Assembly (NCBI GenBank): GCA_013400975.1
Contig: WBMZ01014017.1
Span: 60,515 to 124,514, forward strand
Origin: Atrichornis clamosus
Lineage: Eukaryota; Chordata; Aves; Passeriformes; Menuridae
Length of the DNA stretch: 64,000 nucleotides
Direction of reading: 5' to 3'
In this document: positions 14,401-29,400 of the stretch, piece by piece
Position numbering within the stretch: position 1 is the first letter of the stretch
Layout of the letters: each line of letters starts with the position of its first letter
Position numbers and translations under genes: made by a program
Notes under the pieces: generated by a model
Databases searched by the model: none
What the model saw: only the letters and a program-made list of their open reading frames with translations
What the model was told of the DNA's origin: nothing

Positions 14401-17400
14401 TCTAAATTGTATCAGCCTGAACTCGTATTTAGCTTTTCAAGCTGTTGCTTTTATTCCAGATATGAAGAAGGGCTTATGTGCCCAAAAGTTTATTTTCCCA
14501 ACTACATCCTTGGTATAAGAAGTGAATTGGCCACAAACCTTGTCCCAAGAATGCTTCATGTCTACAGTTACAGGGGCAAAAACCCAAAGGCATGAGGCAG
14601 TGAAGTTACAAAGGTTGTAGCATCCAGGGGGCATAGATTAGTGTTGAACTAAGTCAAACTGGAACACTTTGATTTCTCTTTAATAAACCAAAACTGAAAT
14701 ACTTGCTTTTGATTCAGAACTATGAATATTTTTATCTTCACACTCAGAAAAAAAGTGTGCTCAGCATTTTAAACCAAGTGAACTGAGATGAAAACAAACC
14801 CCAGAATTTCTTGCAGGTTGTAAATCATGATTTTTTTTTCAAACAGTTCTTACTGTGTAAAAAGGTGTGAGCTTGAGAGGGATGAGGCAACTCTGGCCTG
14901 AAAGGGGTCTGTTTTCTTTTGAACAGTTTTTCCAGGTGAACATGGTGTTAATAGAGTTTCCTAATGGTTCATCTGGGAGTTATTTAGAAACTAGGAAAGG
15001 AATGGGAATTTGCAGATCTTAATGTGGATATTTCTTCATACAGAAACCTGCAGCGGATCACAGCTTTTGGTGTAGGGTTACCCCCAGGACGTGTAAATTG
15101 GCACTCAGTGACTTCTCCTAAATGAGAAAGTTAAAGCCAACTCAACTGCTTTTAAATATTTTGGCAGTTAAACAGGCAGAGATGATGAGGTAAGATGGGG
15201 AGGAACTGCTGGTGTGAAGGAAGGAGAACTGGAGGACTAAGGAGTAGTCCCGGGTAAAATCCAGGTTATTTTCTTTGATTAGATGACTTCAAAATTTAAC
15301 AGATGTAGAAGTATGTTTCTGAAGTAGCAGATGTAGTCTTCCCATTAGAAAGCAAGTCTAAAATTGGAACATGCAGCACACAGTGGAGCAAGCCAGCGGC
15401 ACATGGAGAAGCTCTGTGAAGCAGGAGTGTTCACTAACAACAGCCAGGGAAAAGCTCTTGTGAAACCCCAGAGTCAGCTGCTGCTGGAGAAGTACCAGCA
15501 GAGTGATCTACCTCAAGATGGATATTAAGAAAAATTTCATCACTGAAAGGGTGCTCAGGCATTGAAACAGACTGCCCAGGGAAGTCACCATCCCTGGAGG
15601 TATTTAAAAGATGTGTAGATGTGGCCTGTGATGACATGGTTTAGTGCTGGTTTAACAGTTAGACTTGATCTTAACAGTCTTTTCCAACCTAAACAATTCT
15701 ATGATTCTTTATTTCCAATGTTTGCAGTAGTGTTTTCCTGGTATGAAATACTGTCTTGTGAATTCTTTTTCATGCAAAATAAATGTATAATTCAATAAAT
15801 ATAACATAATGCTGACACATAAGCTTTTAGTTGTCATATAAGGTATTAACTGAAAGAAATTAAGTTTTACTTTCTATTTTGGTGTTTAAATTTTTTGTCT
15901 ACACTGTACAGATATTTTAACCTTTCAATAATGTTTCATTGTGTTGCAATATCATATTTGAAAGCATTGAAATTAATTTTATGGGAAAATTTTTTTCCCC
16001 CAGTTATTGCTGTTGACATCTTTGACAAGTCTAATTTCACGGGAGCTAGAATACCACGATTTCACGAGATTAAAGAAGATTACCCAAAAGATCTGGAGTC
16101 ATCTGTTGTCTTCCCTGACACTTTGTTCAGACCTTCAGACAGGAAAGGTAAAACCCTTCTGCTGCTGTTCAGAGAGCAATGACGACCAGCTCCCAAGGAG
16201 CACGATTGATCCTCGGGGAGCAGAGTGGTACTAGGGTGAGAGCGGGGCGACCGTCTGCACAAGTGAACGTGATTTAGGGATGGAGCAGCTGTGCATACCT
16301 CTGAGGCATTTTGCCTGCCGGCAGCCGTGGAGGCACGGGGGGCTGCGTGACTGGCTGTACCTGTCTGTCAGGTCTCACTTGCAGCCCCTCCAACAGCCCC
16401 ATCAAAGCGGGAGAAATGCTCTGCCTCCGTTCCCACCAGGATAGGATGGGACCGCAGCCCAGCACCTGCAGTCCCACAGCTGCCTTCCTGCAGCCCCTGC
16501 AGAGATGGAGGGAGGTGGTGTGAGACATGGAGAATCCAAATCTGGGAGCAGAGAGACATGTTGTCAAAACTAGACGGCAAGAGAAAAGTCTTGAGCTGGG
16601 TGATGAGGAGGAATGCAGCAGGAGTGCTTTCTTCCCATGTCCCTGAAGTACCCTGAGATTGCTGCGAAGCAGCGCAAGTTTCTTGGGCAAGGGCAGAGAC
16701 ATGGCTGAATGTCCTCTGAATGGGGAAATAGTAACACTTGTAAAAATAATACATAATCAGCTAATAAAGTTTTATGACTTTTTGCTCAGAAACAGGGCAT
16801 CTGCTTGTATGATATGTATCTTTTCTGTAAGGAAGAAGGGAATGTGAATTTTAAGAGAATCTTCCAAAACTGAAAGCTCATTATATGACAGAATTAGCAG
16901 GGAGAAATCCTATGTGACTCCTTGTTGTATTCATAACACTAGTTTTGCTATATATAGAGGTACATGCAATTTAACAGCATGCATATTGTTTTAATGTTCT
17001 CCTTAAGTTATGCATGGGGTATTTATGGATCTTTTCGCTTAGAAATTGCTTATTTTCTAGCTAAACTAAATGGCTTTTTGTGGTTCAATCATTATTTGAT
17101 TATCAGCTATATAACTATGAAATGTGCTAAAATTTTATTAAAAATATTGAATATAACATTAGGAGCATGCTGAGTGCTGTAAGTCTAGAGTTGTAATAAC
17201 AGTAATATCACTGTATCTTTGCAAAGCAAAATAACCGGTTTAAATGGTAGCTCTGAAGCTGTGTGTAAAGAATGTAATATTTGTGTTAATTCCATAGCAG
17301 TGCCTACAATGAAGCCTTCAAATCAAAAAATACCCTCTAAGTTGAACAGTGATGCGTTCAGCCCTGAGAGTGCTTTTGCAAAGAGGAAGAAGCGACACCC

Positions 17401-20400
17401 AGATGACTCAACACACCATACTGTTGCCATGGTCATTATATACCGATCCCTGGGTCACCTCCTGCCTGAAAACTATGATCCTGACCGAAGGAGCTTGAGG
17501 TAAACTTCAAACCTGTTTGCAAATTGTGCAGATCCCTTCTTCTACTCCCTCTGAGCTCTCCCTCTGAGGGAGACAGCTGCTTTTATATCGACCAAATGTC
17601 ATCAGTGCTGCTGTTGTCACCATAGTACTGTCTCTTGTCCTCCTCTGGCACACTGTGGGAGAATAGCTATGCCAGAAGTGCCAGCAGCTTTTGGAAACAC
17701 ATATGTGTGGAAGGCTGATGGTGCATCTACTTTGCTTTCTGAGCAGAAGTGACTGGAAATCTTTTTTTTGCAGAACTTAGTGAAACAGTGCTTTGCATTT
17801 TAACATTTAGATCACTGTGCAATTTTTCTCCTTGTGCAGGTTGCCAAATCGCCCTATTATCAACACACCTGTAGTGAGCACAGCCATTCACAGTGATGGG
17901 GAGCTTCCTCCCAACCTGGTGGAAAAGCCTGTCATAGTGGAGTACGCCATGCTGGAAACAGAGGAGAGAACAAAGCCTGTGTGTGTCTTCTGGAATCACT
18001 CCATCATGTATGTCTCCTGCGTGCTTTAGGGCTGTGAGTGACAACTGTCTCAGTAGCAGAAAAGTCCTGCCCAGGAAGATAATTCTGGAGGAAAACCCAT
18101 CGTGGTCTGTTTATTCAACTGAAAACTGATTTCTGGTGGAATAGAACCATGTAGTCATTCCCCACCAACCTGAGAAAAATGAAAATAATTATCATAACTC
18201 CTCAAACAAAGGATTAGCCATGTATTTTCTAAGAAACACAGTGCTGTCATGTCATTCTGCAGGGTTCTTTTTCACGCAGAAATAATAAATTTCACAATTT
18301 CCTTGTATTTGCCCATGCTTTTTGACCGTAGATGTATATCTGGACAGGCATAGTTCAACTCCAGTGTGTGAGTTCATGGCTTGTCTGAGGTCTTTAATCA
18401 GGATCTCCAGGAGATGATTCAGCTCTTACATGGGCTGAATCTTCTCCTGTTACACTCCAGTGACTATGGACAGAGTACATGGCAAACAGGCACCTACCCC
18501 TGATGCCTCAGCCAGGGCCAGTGCAAAAAATTACAGAACCAAATCCTCATTTTGGTGAAAAGGAGGACTGGGGCTTTACAGATAAAATTATGAGTAAAGC
18601 CTATACATTTCTGAATTACAAATTTTAAAATCAAAAGTCAATGCAAAGACAGTTGCACTAATAGAAGGCAACTTAACTTTCATTTCATCAGCTATTGTGG
18701 ATTTGCTTTCATTTGTTTTAGTGAAAAATTGGAGGGAGGGAAGTGTTAGGAAAAAGATGAAATATTCTGAAAATGGTTCATTTAGGTCTTTCGTATTTAG
18801 TAAAGTTCAAGATAAAGACATATTTTTCTTGAAAAAAATGATATGAACTGGAACTGTGTATGCTGATATTTTGTTGGGTTTATGGCATTGTGGAAACAGC
18901 ACAATACCTCCTGTTGGAGGTATTTCAAGAGTGTGGATAAAACGAAAGAAAATGTGTTGAGAGGTAACCACATGCATATTATGCTTTCACAATATCGTAA
19001 CTCTTACACATATATTGAGATTTCCAACTACAAATCCAGGTATACAGTGAGAGGATGATATGGTTAGCCCAGGGTAAAGGGAATAGTTGTTACTTGTTTC
19101 CTAGTAACCCAAAAATTCTAGTAAACCTATGGAAAAGTTAATTAAAAGGCAATATCCTGTGCTGGAAATAAAAGACCAAACTGATCTAGGAGATGTGTGC
19201 CTCCTAGTCAAAGGCTTCAGGAGATTATGTCATTGAAAGGATTAAGGAAGCAACAGAAATCTCTCATATTTGCAGTATGCAAATCCTCCATTTGCCCTCG
19301 TGTTAAGCAGTGTATTTGCTTGTATACACAGATGATTCAGCCAATTATGAGGGAATGGCAAGTCCTTTTCCATACATTTTTAAACATCGTATGGGCTTGA
19401 ATAACTTATTAGCTCTAAAGTGATTCATCTGTTATCTATTTGCTGGCAACTTCAGTGGCATTGTTATCTGTGTTAGGTCTTCCTACAGCCACAGTTGAAA
19501 AGCAGCTCTCACACTGCATGTAATGAAAGAGCTCTTAGAAAGTGAGTACTTTTCAACCGAAAGTGATATTAAAATTGTTTAATAAATATTGTATTGCTAA
19601 ATGAAAAAGAGGTCCTATCATATCTAATTGAAAACACCTTCAGTAACTGCAAGAGTATTCTTATTACTCATTAACTTCACAATAGAATAATTAATATTGA
19701 TACAAAATAATTTCTGAATTCACTGGAGTTAACCATAACTGTACAGGGAAGACATTTTAAGGCAGCAGTTCCTCCCCAATGTTACTATAAGATACCTCCT
19801 GATATGAAATATTATTTATAGAGAAGGTTTTAACCTTTTCATGTGTACTTTTTGGAGGAACTCTATAATGATATCATATTACTGCTGAAGCATATTTCAC
19901 ATGACTCAAAATATGTGTCCCTCTGTGGTTCTGGTAATTTTTACTTTGGTCACAGCCATTTTGTTCTGTGCAATCTCTTCTCCATATTGCTTGTGTGGTC
20001 ACTGACGCAAAAGCAAACATTTTAAATATTTTGTTTAAGCTCAAAACAGATTGTTATAAAACCACAAAATTTGGGCATAAAAGCCAGCTGTCTTATCAGA
20101 AACTACTTCAACTGAGGGCTTTTTAAGTTAATGGTACTCTTTCAGGCAGGTGACAGCTATAAATATTTCTGTTTTGGTGCTTGCAGTCCTCTCTGGTTGT
20201 GTAACACAAGCTGCCACAGAGGGCAGTAGCAGTGGGAGGCAGGGGGAGATCCGAGGACAGACTCAGAAGTGCCTTTTTTCCCCCAGGATTGGTGGGACAG
20301 GTGCCTGGTCCTCCAGAGGATGTGAGCTGTTTTCCAGAAACCAGAGCCATATCGCTTGCCAGTGCAACCATATAACCAGCTTTGCTGTCCTGATGGACAT

Positions 20401-23400
20401 TTCTAAACGAGAGGTGGGTGACATCAGGCTCATGATTTTTGGGGGCTTTGGTTTTCAAGGGCTTTGACTCAGAGACTGAGCTTTGAGTGGGACTCAGAGC
20501 ACTGCCAGCAGATCGATCCCATGTTGCAGTGTCAGGAGTGTGTTGCCCATCCCTGACAGCACGTGGTGTTGGATTTGTTTCTTACCAGGTTGGTGCATCC
20601 TCTGGATGCTGCCTGTACACACGCAGCATGTTGAGTGATTAAAGAGGTGGCATCACCCACTCCTGTTAGTCCTACAGTAAATCTGTACGTTGTCTCGGTA
20701 GTAATGAAAACACTGACATTCTGAGTAGTAGACTTGATTGGAGGAAAAGGAAGGGAAAACTCCAAGAGATCCTGTCAATCTGTCTTTTGACAGAATGGGG
20801 AGGTGCTTCCTCTGAAGATCGTCACTTACACAACTGTGTCCATCTCGCTGGCGGCTTTGCTGATCACCTTCATTCTGCTGGTCCTGATCCGCACGCTACG
20901 TTCCAACTTGCACAGTATCCACAAAAACCTGGTGGCTGCCCTTTTCTTCTCCGAGCTTGTCTTTCTTATTGGAATCAACCAGACCGAAAACCAAGTAAGA
21001 CTTACTCTGTGTTTATTGCTAGAGTTGTTGTCAATCAGGGGGTTCATATTGCAACTTTTACCTCCTCCCATCTGTTTCACTTTCTCTTCTTTTTGACTTC
21101 TGTTTGGCTTCAACAGTAATTTGAAAACCATCAGATTTTTAGTATATACGTGTGTGGTTGACAGCATTAATAGCAATGGCAAGTGATAGGACTACATCTT
21201 ATTTTCAGAAAATATATGGCAGCAGCCCTGTTGAAGGCTTATCCCAGGAACTGAAGCCTGAGTACTGATTTCTTCCTCCCCTTCCATCAGCGTTTTTTTT
21301 GTCTCACTTTGTTCAGTAGGAGGCTGTCCAGTTTTCTCCTGCAGCAGGTACCTCCCAAGCCCAAATGGCTCCCGGTGTTGACTGGTAGGTTGTCATCAAT
21401 GTGTTGCTGGGCAGGTGCTAATATGCACGTTGCACACCCAATGGCCATTCTGGAGAAGCCACTTGCCAGGCACAGGACAGCTTGCTGCATCCAAGATTCA
21501 GTAGGAAACCCGTTGCTTTGCTTTGTGCCTTCCAGCCACAGTGATTGTTGGCTTCAGCCCATCATATCTGTTGACTAAGCTTAGTGCAGGCACCTCCAGC
21601 ATTGTGCATGTTAAGAAGTGCAAGTTATGAATAGACTGAGTGTGAGACAGATATAAGCCACACATGAAGTGTGTGTGTTCTGTCCTTAGCACCTCACTGC
21701 TATCTTAAGCATGTGGCATTATATGTAGTTTTGCTGCTGTTTCTTAGTAGCACCCCTCCCAAAAGCCATGGCTGCCACTGAGACAAGGGCTTCAGCACTG
21801 CCAGGCTGCACAGTCACCTGTACCAACAGGCAGCACACAGATGGGGGGTGACATGCAGTAAAAAGGATGTCCTGAACAGATAGGGAGAATATTCAAGTGT
21901 TACTCTAGGGATTATCTGGGCACTGTGAAGAAAATTTATATTCTAGAAATCCATTACTGTACATGGTTCAATCTAATTTTTGAGGTGGAAGTACAGTCTT
22001 GAGATGAGAACAAAGCAAAACTAAAAAAAAAATCATGCTGCTTCCACATTGTCCAGGGAGCGGAAATGGGAGAATATGCCTACATTCAGTGAATATCACC
22101 ATCATCACACTAGTGACACCATGGTGTCTCACCATGTAGCCTCACCTGCTGTATAACCTAATCCTGAAGTGTCACTCTGGCTCCTAATATCCATTTGAGC
22201 TATAACATACATTTTAGAAAGTATCTGACCTTGATTAATTTGAGCTTCCAGTAACTGAGTGCTGACAAGACCTTTTCCTAGTAAATTTGAGAGACCTCTC
22301 TTAGAAAAATTGTCTTGCCAGGAAGCCTCTGTTTAATAGTATTACTTTTGGAAAACTATATAAAACTAAGCTGCTTAAATTCTTCAGTTTCTAAGACTCA
22401 GGTTAGTCCCTTGGAGTTTTTTTCTGGGCTTCTTCTCCCACTTTACCTTTTGAAAAATTGTGAATGCCAAACTGGATAAAGCTTTCCAGCCAATTGAGTC
22501 ACTTCCAGTCCCATATTCCCCTTTATGAGGAACTCAGGTCCCTTATCTGCTGCTGTGGTGAGATCATCTGCAGTGACCTGCCCTCTGGAATATGGTCTCA
22601 TGTCACGTGTGAACCCGTGTTGTCTTTGTTTCATTATATAAAAGTTTGCATACTAAAATAACTTTGCTCAAAGGAGGTTACCTTGCCAATTGATCCACAG
22701 CACTCTGTGTAACTTGACCTTTCCCATGGCTTGCTGAGCACACCGCTCATTTTTCATTGCATTTCACTAGCAAGGAGTTTATATCTTTTCAGTTTTCCAA
22801 CTTAAATACTGAGGAGTTGGAGGCCAAGCCCACCCTACAGAATTTTACCAAAAATTATGCAGTAAATGATGGCTCCTCATTTCCAGATTTCTTTCATAGT
22901 ATCCTGAAGCACTAAGCAAAGGTTTATAAAAGTAGTAAAACAGTTCATTACATCAATACCACAAATCCTAATGGTTGTTCTTGGTGAGATTGTTCTCTTT
23001 TGCTCCTTCTCATTTTCATGCTTGGGGCTTATGGTGTGATCATGTCCTGTATTGTTACCAGGACTCAATGAAACACTCCAAACTTTTAACCCACTTACAA
23101 CAACCTTGAATTTACAGAATGTATTTCATACAGCAGAAAACTGCTCCTTACAGCCTACCCAGTCAATTTGAGAATGTAGGAGGGCTGTAAGCCATGTCTG
23201 CATGAGACAATTATTCATCTGTCTGTATGGAATGAGAGTTGTCTAACGAGTCATGCACTGATGAACATAAAGAGGTAAAGAATGCTGGAGCACAAATAAT
23301 GCTCTGCTGCTTGGCACCCAGCCTGGCTTTTATGGGTTTCTGTAAATTAACAGTCACATTTCTGGGTGAGGTTTTAATCTTTCCCTGGACTATTGATAGA

Positions 23401-26400
23401 AAGTGATTTATTTTCTTTCTTTTTTTTCTTACCTGCAAAAGGTAATGTTCAGGGCAGCACTCTACTCATCTCCATGTGAGAGTAGGAACAAAAAAAGTAC
23501 TGCTTACCTAGAGGGAAGAAAGATGGTTTATTTGGTGAGCTACATTTTCAATAACACTTTTCAATAAAAAAGCTGATGCAGTAAGTTAATCCAGAAAGTT
23601 GGCGGTCTCTGTATGATTCTTTTGCTCAGCAAAGTTAAACAGGGAAATGTACATTTCTGAGCATTATACCATGAAAAACCACTAAAAAGTCATGCCAAAG
23701 TCTGAAAGTAGGGTCAGTGCTGCAGAGGAACAAAAGGTTCCAAAACACAATGTAAAACATTTTCAAACAAAATTGAATGGTTGCACAAAGTGCTCTTAAT
23801 TCAAGCTTATCAACAGATCCTTGGCAAAATCCTTTGCTTTGCTTCTGAAAGGAGAAGGTTAATTGTGAGATTTCAATTCAGGTGTTGGGTGCTTGTGGTC
23901 ATTCCTGTTTTCAGCCATCAAACTGTTAAATTGGGAGAGAAAACTGGTTAGCAGATATTATAGAAATGCAAGTTTCTGAAGGTCAGAGGTTTCAAGGTGG
24001 TCATTTGATCACAAAGATGTCTTCAGCTACCAGTTTGTCCATTGTAACTGTTGCTCCTACTCACACTGTGGACCTGGTCTCTTTGGTTTCAGCAGGTCCT
24101 TCATTTTTGCTGCTCTCAGTCTGGCAGAGCTTAGTGGTCCATTTCATGCTGCTGATGTAGGATAAAACCAAATCCAGACCTAGGACTGGAAGCCTCAGAC
24201 CCTTTGTTCCTAGCTGAGGATGTGAACTATCCAGCCAGCACTACCCTGCTTTCTCTTTGTCCTCATGGCTTCTGTGCTTGACTGCAAGTAGCACAGCCTC
24301 AAGAGATGGGTAGAGTCAAGCATTTCTGGACCCAGAATATTCTAAAGCCTGGTGATTAGGGCTGTTTTCTGTGATGGACAAGAAGAGGGTTAGCCCCCCT
24401 GTTCAAGCCAGGTAGAGCCAAGAAGACATTCTCCCACTTTGTGGTCAAATACTCTGATTTTGACTGGTAGGTGGTGATCTACTTCTGGCTGTGTCTTTTA
24501 GTCCACTGATAACGGCCAAGCATCCTCCGTGATTTGTTGCAGTATAGATGTGCAAGGTCTGCAGGGTTCTTTAGTGAAGGGCAGAGCTGCAAGGACAAAA
24601 GGTATGACTGCTGCCTTAGCCCATGGATACATCCATGATTTTGCTTCTCTTTTTTTTTTTTTTTTTGAAAAAGAATCCTAGAAGAGGAGATATAAATGGA
24701 ATAGATTGTTTCAGACCTGTGACACAGACACCTAAGGGCAAAATAGTCTGCTTATCTTATATTAGATTATAAGATACTGTCAAATTTTGTCTATTTGTGA
24801 CATTTCACTTAATGGGTAAGAAATTTCCTCAAAGAAATGACGTATTTTTTGTACAGATCATCTGTTGCTTATATTCAGTACATTGACTTTGCCTTGCCTG
24901 TAGCTTAATGGATTTCTGTCCCCAGAACTAGCTTTCTCAGGGATGGGAAAGAAGGACTTTCTCAGGGACAGGTCCTAAACTGAAGACCTAAAATCTTTTC
25001 ACACTTCCCCTCCACCTCTACCAAATACAAGAAGACATGCTTTGTACTTTTTTATCTACTAATAAAACAAAAAATCTAGTGTACTTTAAAACAAAACAAA
25101 ACTGTACCAAACTATCATACTTTCTTGGAGAGAGATCTCTCTCTCTGGAAAGAATGTAGTATCAGAAAAACCCATAGACTGGCCCTTGAAGTGGAAATGG
25201 GAGACGCTGACTAAGTGCAGGGCTGAGGGTGGCTGTTCTCAGGAGCAGTGTAGTGGCTTTGCAGTGAGACCAGTTTAGCTGATGCAGTTAAACATGCTGT
25301 GGTTGAATTCGCTGTAGTGTCATTGTGCAGATGAGACTCATACACCAGGCAGGGCAAAGGGTTTGCAGCCTCCAGAGAAGCAACCTCACATCCTGCTCAG
25401 CTCCAGGAGAAAGGTCCAGGAGCTCTGTCAACTATGCCCCCCCTGCAAGCAGAAGGAATTTGGTCAGAATAGCTCAAATCTTCCCCTTTGCAGTAAATAT
25501 GCACAGACAAATCAGCCACAGAATTTAGAGGACAAGAGTAGTGACTGAAAGTATTACGTTGATAGGGTGAAGCTGAGCCAGCCTCAAAACAGGTGACATA
25601 ACTTACTTTAAAAGGAAAAAGCTTTCACCGTATGAGCAGCTTTTCTTGAACTCTGAAAAACTTAATTAAGGGCAGTATATTTGTTCTGCCAAAACCTTTT
25701 TATTACACTTGCCATTAGCTACATGGGGGAACGGGTGACTCACCAGGTTGTGATTCAGAGGAGCAACTCTAATTTCCTTGCCCTTTTCCTTCTGCAGTTT
25801 GTGTGCACTGTGATTGCCATCCTCCTGCATTATTTCTACATGAGCACCTTTGCATGGATGTTCGTGGAGCAGCTCCACATCTACCGGATGCTGACTGAAG
25901 TGAGGAACATCAACTTTGGGCATATGCGGTTCTATTACGTCGTTGGCTGGGGCATTCCTGCCATCATAACAGGTACCCTAAGCCACCCCAAAAAAGCTTC
26001 GTTTCCCTGCAATCTTCACTGGCTTCTTTCAGGGAAGTTAGCCCATCCCAGACAGCTATGGGTGTTTTCCTGAACCAAGGCACTCCAAGTCATATCTAGC
26101 AGAAGTCAGGCAGCTCTGTGTACCCAATGTCTGTTGCCCCAGATGAAGTGATACTGATGGTTATGCAATAACAGAAATATAACTGCACACAGATTAAATC
26201 AGGACTTGCTAACATTGCTTGGGAATAACAGTATTTTTATTTTAACAGTTTTGCCAGTAGCTCTCAGAAATTTTCCTTCCCTGTGCTGGTACCTCCAGAT
26301 ATGGACACGTGATCTCTCAGGCAGGTAACTGCAGTGGCTTCAGAAGCTGTGCTGCCCACAGGACATTACTGCCCTTCCCTGGACATTCCCACTGCCTACC

Positions 26401-29400
26401 CCAACCAGCAGTAAATGCTTCCTGAAGGGCATTTCAGCAGCTCTGTTTTATTTGGCATAAAACCAAGCTGGAAATACTCAAGCTGCCTTTTACTTCATTT
26501 CAGATACAAAAGCTGTAACTTCCAGTTGAGGAAAAGTAATGAAAAGCTGGAGGCAGTAATCTTTTAAACCGATCCAGACTGATCCACAGGAGCACATCCA
26601 TCTCCGCCCTCACCATGCCTATTTTTGCCATCAGACATTTCCAGTGCTACCCTAAGCACACAGTGCTGTGTTAATTCAGGCAGACAGCTCCTCGGGATCT
26701 GTGCTTCACGGAACAGTTGGAGTCGGGTTTATTGGTTCGACTATTTCAGCACGTTGCTGTTGCCATATGGGAAATCAGATCGTAGGCAGACAGTTAACTT
26801 TTATCCAATTAGCCTTATTTTTACAGATAATAACATACCGTGAGCAATGGCAGAGGTTTAGATGTCTCTGAGAGCAAACAAATAGCTATCACTCATATAC
26901 ACTTGCAAAAATGTTATGGAACAAGTTAGACTTAGGAATACATATTTGTTCTTTTTTTCTGTGTGATTTGAGAAAGTGTAATACCAAAGCACAGGTACAG
27001 GTAATCCTCTCTCTAGAGAGCTGGTAAGTTTTTCCATATCACCCTGTGCCTAAATAATCTCTACTTCTATCAATTTATCCAGAACACAGTAGAAAGCACA
27101 GCCCAGAAGGCTCTGCCACTCTAGGCATACCCCAGACATTTTAAATGGAAATTTTCCTTGAACTTCTGAAACATCTCAGACCTATGTGACTTTTATCAGC
27201 ACATACAGGACTACTGCAGTGTTTTCAGGAACACTGAAGTGCAATCAGGTATTTGGCAGCATCATTTCTGGTGGAAAAGAAGTATCACTAAATAACAAAA
27301 ACTACTTGCATTTCAGAACACATAACTCTTTAAAAGAATTTTGTCAGAAGGATTTTCTGCTTCAGGTTTACTTTCTCTCCTGAAACTTAAATTAATTCAG
27401 ACCTTCTCATCAGCAGTATTGGGCAATCTACATATCACAAGAATACCATTTTTACATTTTTCTACTTAGATATTGTTCTCTGTGATATGGAGCTATTTGG
27501 CACTTTTTAAACTCTAAGTTATGATTCCAGGTTTTGTCCTGTAATTTAATCTTTGAATCTACCGAATTTGCTGTTCTGCTTAAATGAAAAATCAGATCCC
27601 TATTACTGAGAAAGTCAGAGGATTTTGTGAAATAAAGGATAAAGAAAGCTAAGCCTTTAGTTTGCCCTTCCAGGCTTATAAATCATCTGAAGAGAAAATT
27701 ATTTCATCATAAATAGCACAATGTGGGATTTCTTGCCTCTGGATAACGTTGTTACTGTACGTATTTTAAATAAGCTTCTTCATAAATTTTAATTTTTAAA
27801 CAGTAAAAACGTCCAACTTCATAACATGAATCTTAAACATTATTTAAATTGCTTTATGAGAGAAGAGTTGTTTATTTTTCTTAGTAGTGGTGTAGTCTAG
27901 ATATGGGAAGAAATTTTAGTCTTGGGACATGCAGAGGACTTTTTTGTTTTATTTCAAAGATAAATACCATGTCATCTTTATCATAGCTATCCTGAGAGAA
28001 AAAAAAAATGAACCTACAGTAGCAGTGGCTTTTTGTTTATTTTATTATCTGTTCTGTTTATTTATTTCTTCTGTTTTCTATGCTCAAACTGATATTCATT
28101 TCAGGCTGGGATATAGTAGTGGTCCTAAGGCATCTGTGATGGGACCAGGCTACTTGCAGAAGGGAACCTTGACCTTTAGAGGGGAAAAAGACTTGGTAAA
28201 ATGTTTACAGAGAAATACTCCAATGGGGAAGAATCACATTAATCACAGCATAGAAATGCAAATTGACATGAATAAAAGTATAATAGAAGTTGGAAGAAGG
28301 CTTACAGCCATCAAAAGAGTGTGGATCTGGAATAGTCCTCCATTGGGAGCAATAGTGGAACATTTTAAATTTGCTTTAAGCTTGCTCATTTTAAAGTGTA
28401 GTTTGATCCATCTAGGAGAGGGATTTTATTACTTCCTTGCCTCAGGAGCAAAGGGCTGGATTTGGCACCCAGCAAGACCCCCCCCAGTTCTGCCTGTCTT
28501 TGTGGCAGCACACAGACTGGTTGACATATGTGTGCAGTAACTGCTTTGCCATGGAGACTGCAGTTCTTGTGTTAAAACAGGTTCTTACGTAGCCCTAAAC
28601 CCAATTGCCCTAAGAAACTGGAACTTTTCAAATCCTAAGCGAAGCAATGAGCCAAGAGAGAGGTGAGGCTGCCCCACACCTGCTTGAGTCACACATGGCT
28701 GCTGAGCCCACAGGAGCTCAGAAAGATCGAAACATGCCCCTCTGGCAGCCCTTGGCATACTCCTGGGGTGCATGGGTGCTGGTCCCCACAGCACTCTTGG
28801 CCATACGACCAGCCTCAGTTCCTGCCAATGTCAGCAAGGTTTCATTTAGCCTGCATACTCAGTCTTCTAAGGGCAGCCAGGACATAGCATTTAATTGATG
28901 TGCCAGAACTTTCCTCTGTATTACATTGCATTGGCTTAATTCTGCCTTTGAGTAGTGTTATTTCACATGTTGTTGACTGCAGTAAAATTTGAACCATGTA
29001 CCTGAAGACTGCAATTTGCCCCATTTGTTTAATGGAGAACTTTAGGGTAGGATTTTGAGAGTGAAAAAATTTTGTTGTCTGCCAGTTACTCATAGAGTCG
29101 TTAATGGGGAAATCCAGTCCTGGGAAACAGACTGTATCCATAGAATTACATCTGTGTAAAATACTTTATGGTCCCTTAATCATTTATGGCTAATTCTTTC
29201 TGGATGGTAACTGCTGAAGGGGGTGGTGGAAAGGCCAGTGGGAGCAGGGAGGGAGACTAGTCCTATCTCATTCCACATTTCAGAGAAAACAGATCCAATA
29301 TCCACTGCTTTGCCAAATAGCCAGTTTAGTTTTCATAGACCCTAGGCCTGTACCAGATGTGAATATTGGCTGTGGGCCAGTTTTAAGCAGCAAGAGTGAA

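Larger units (their letters stand above)
13290..16003 (+). other. CELSR1 intron with two CR1 3' ends
   Basis: A 2.7 kb intron that contains two separate CR1 LINE tails (annotated individually) in the same orientation as the gene. Nothing else coding is recognised. Confidence 0.7.

Noticed and set aside
18895..18945. CR1-like phrase (GGAGGTATTTCAAGA)
   Set aside because: A single short match without the neighbouring CR1 landmarks.
27929..28540. 203-codon open frame on the + strand
   Set aside because: AT-rich intronic sequence coding mostly for hydrophobic and aromatic residues, with no family match that I recognise.
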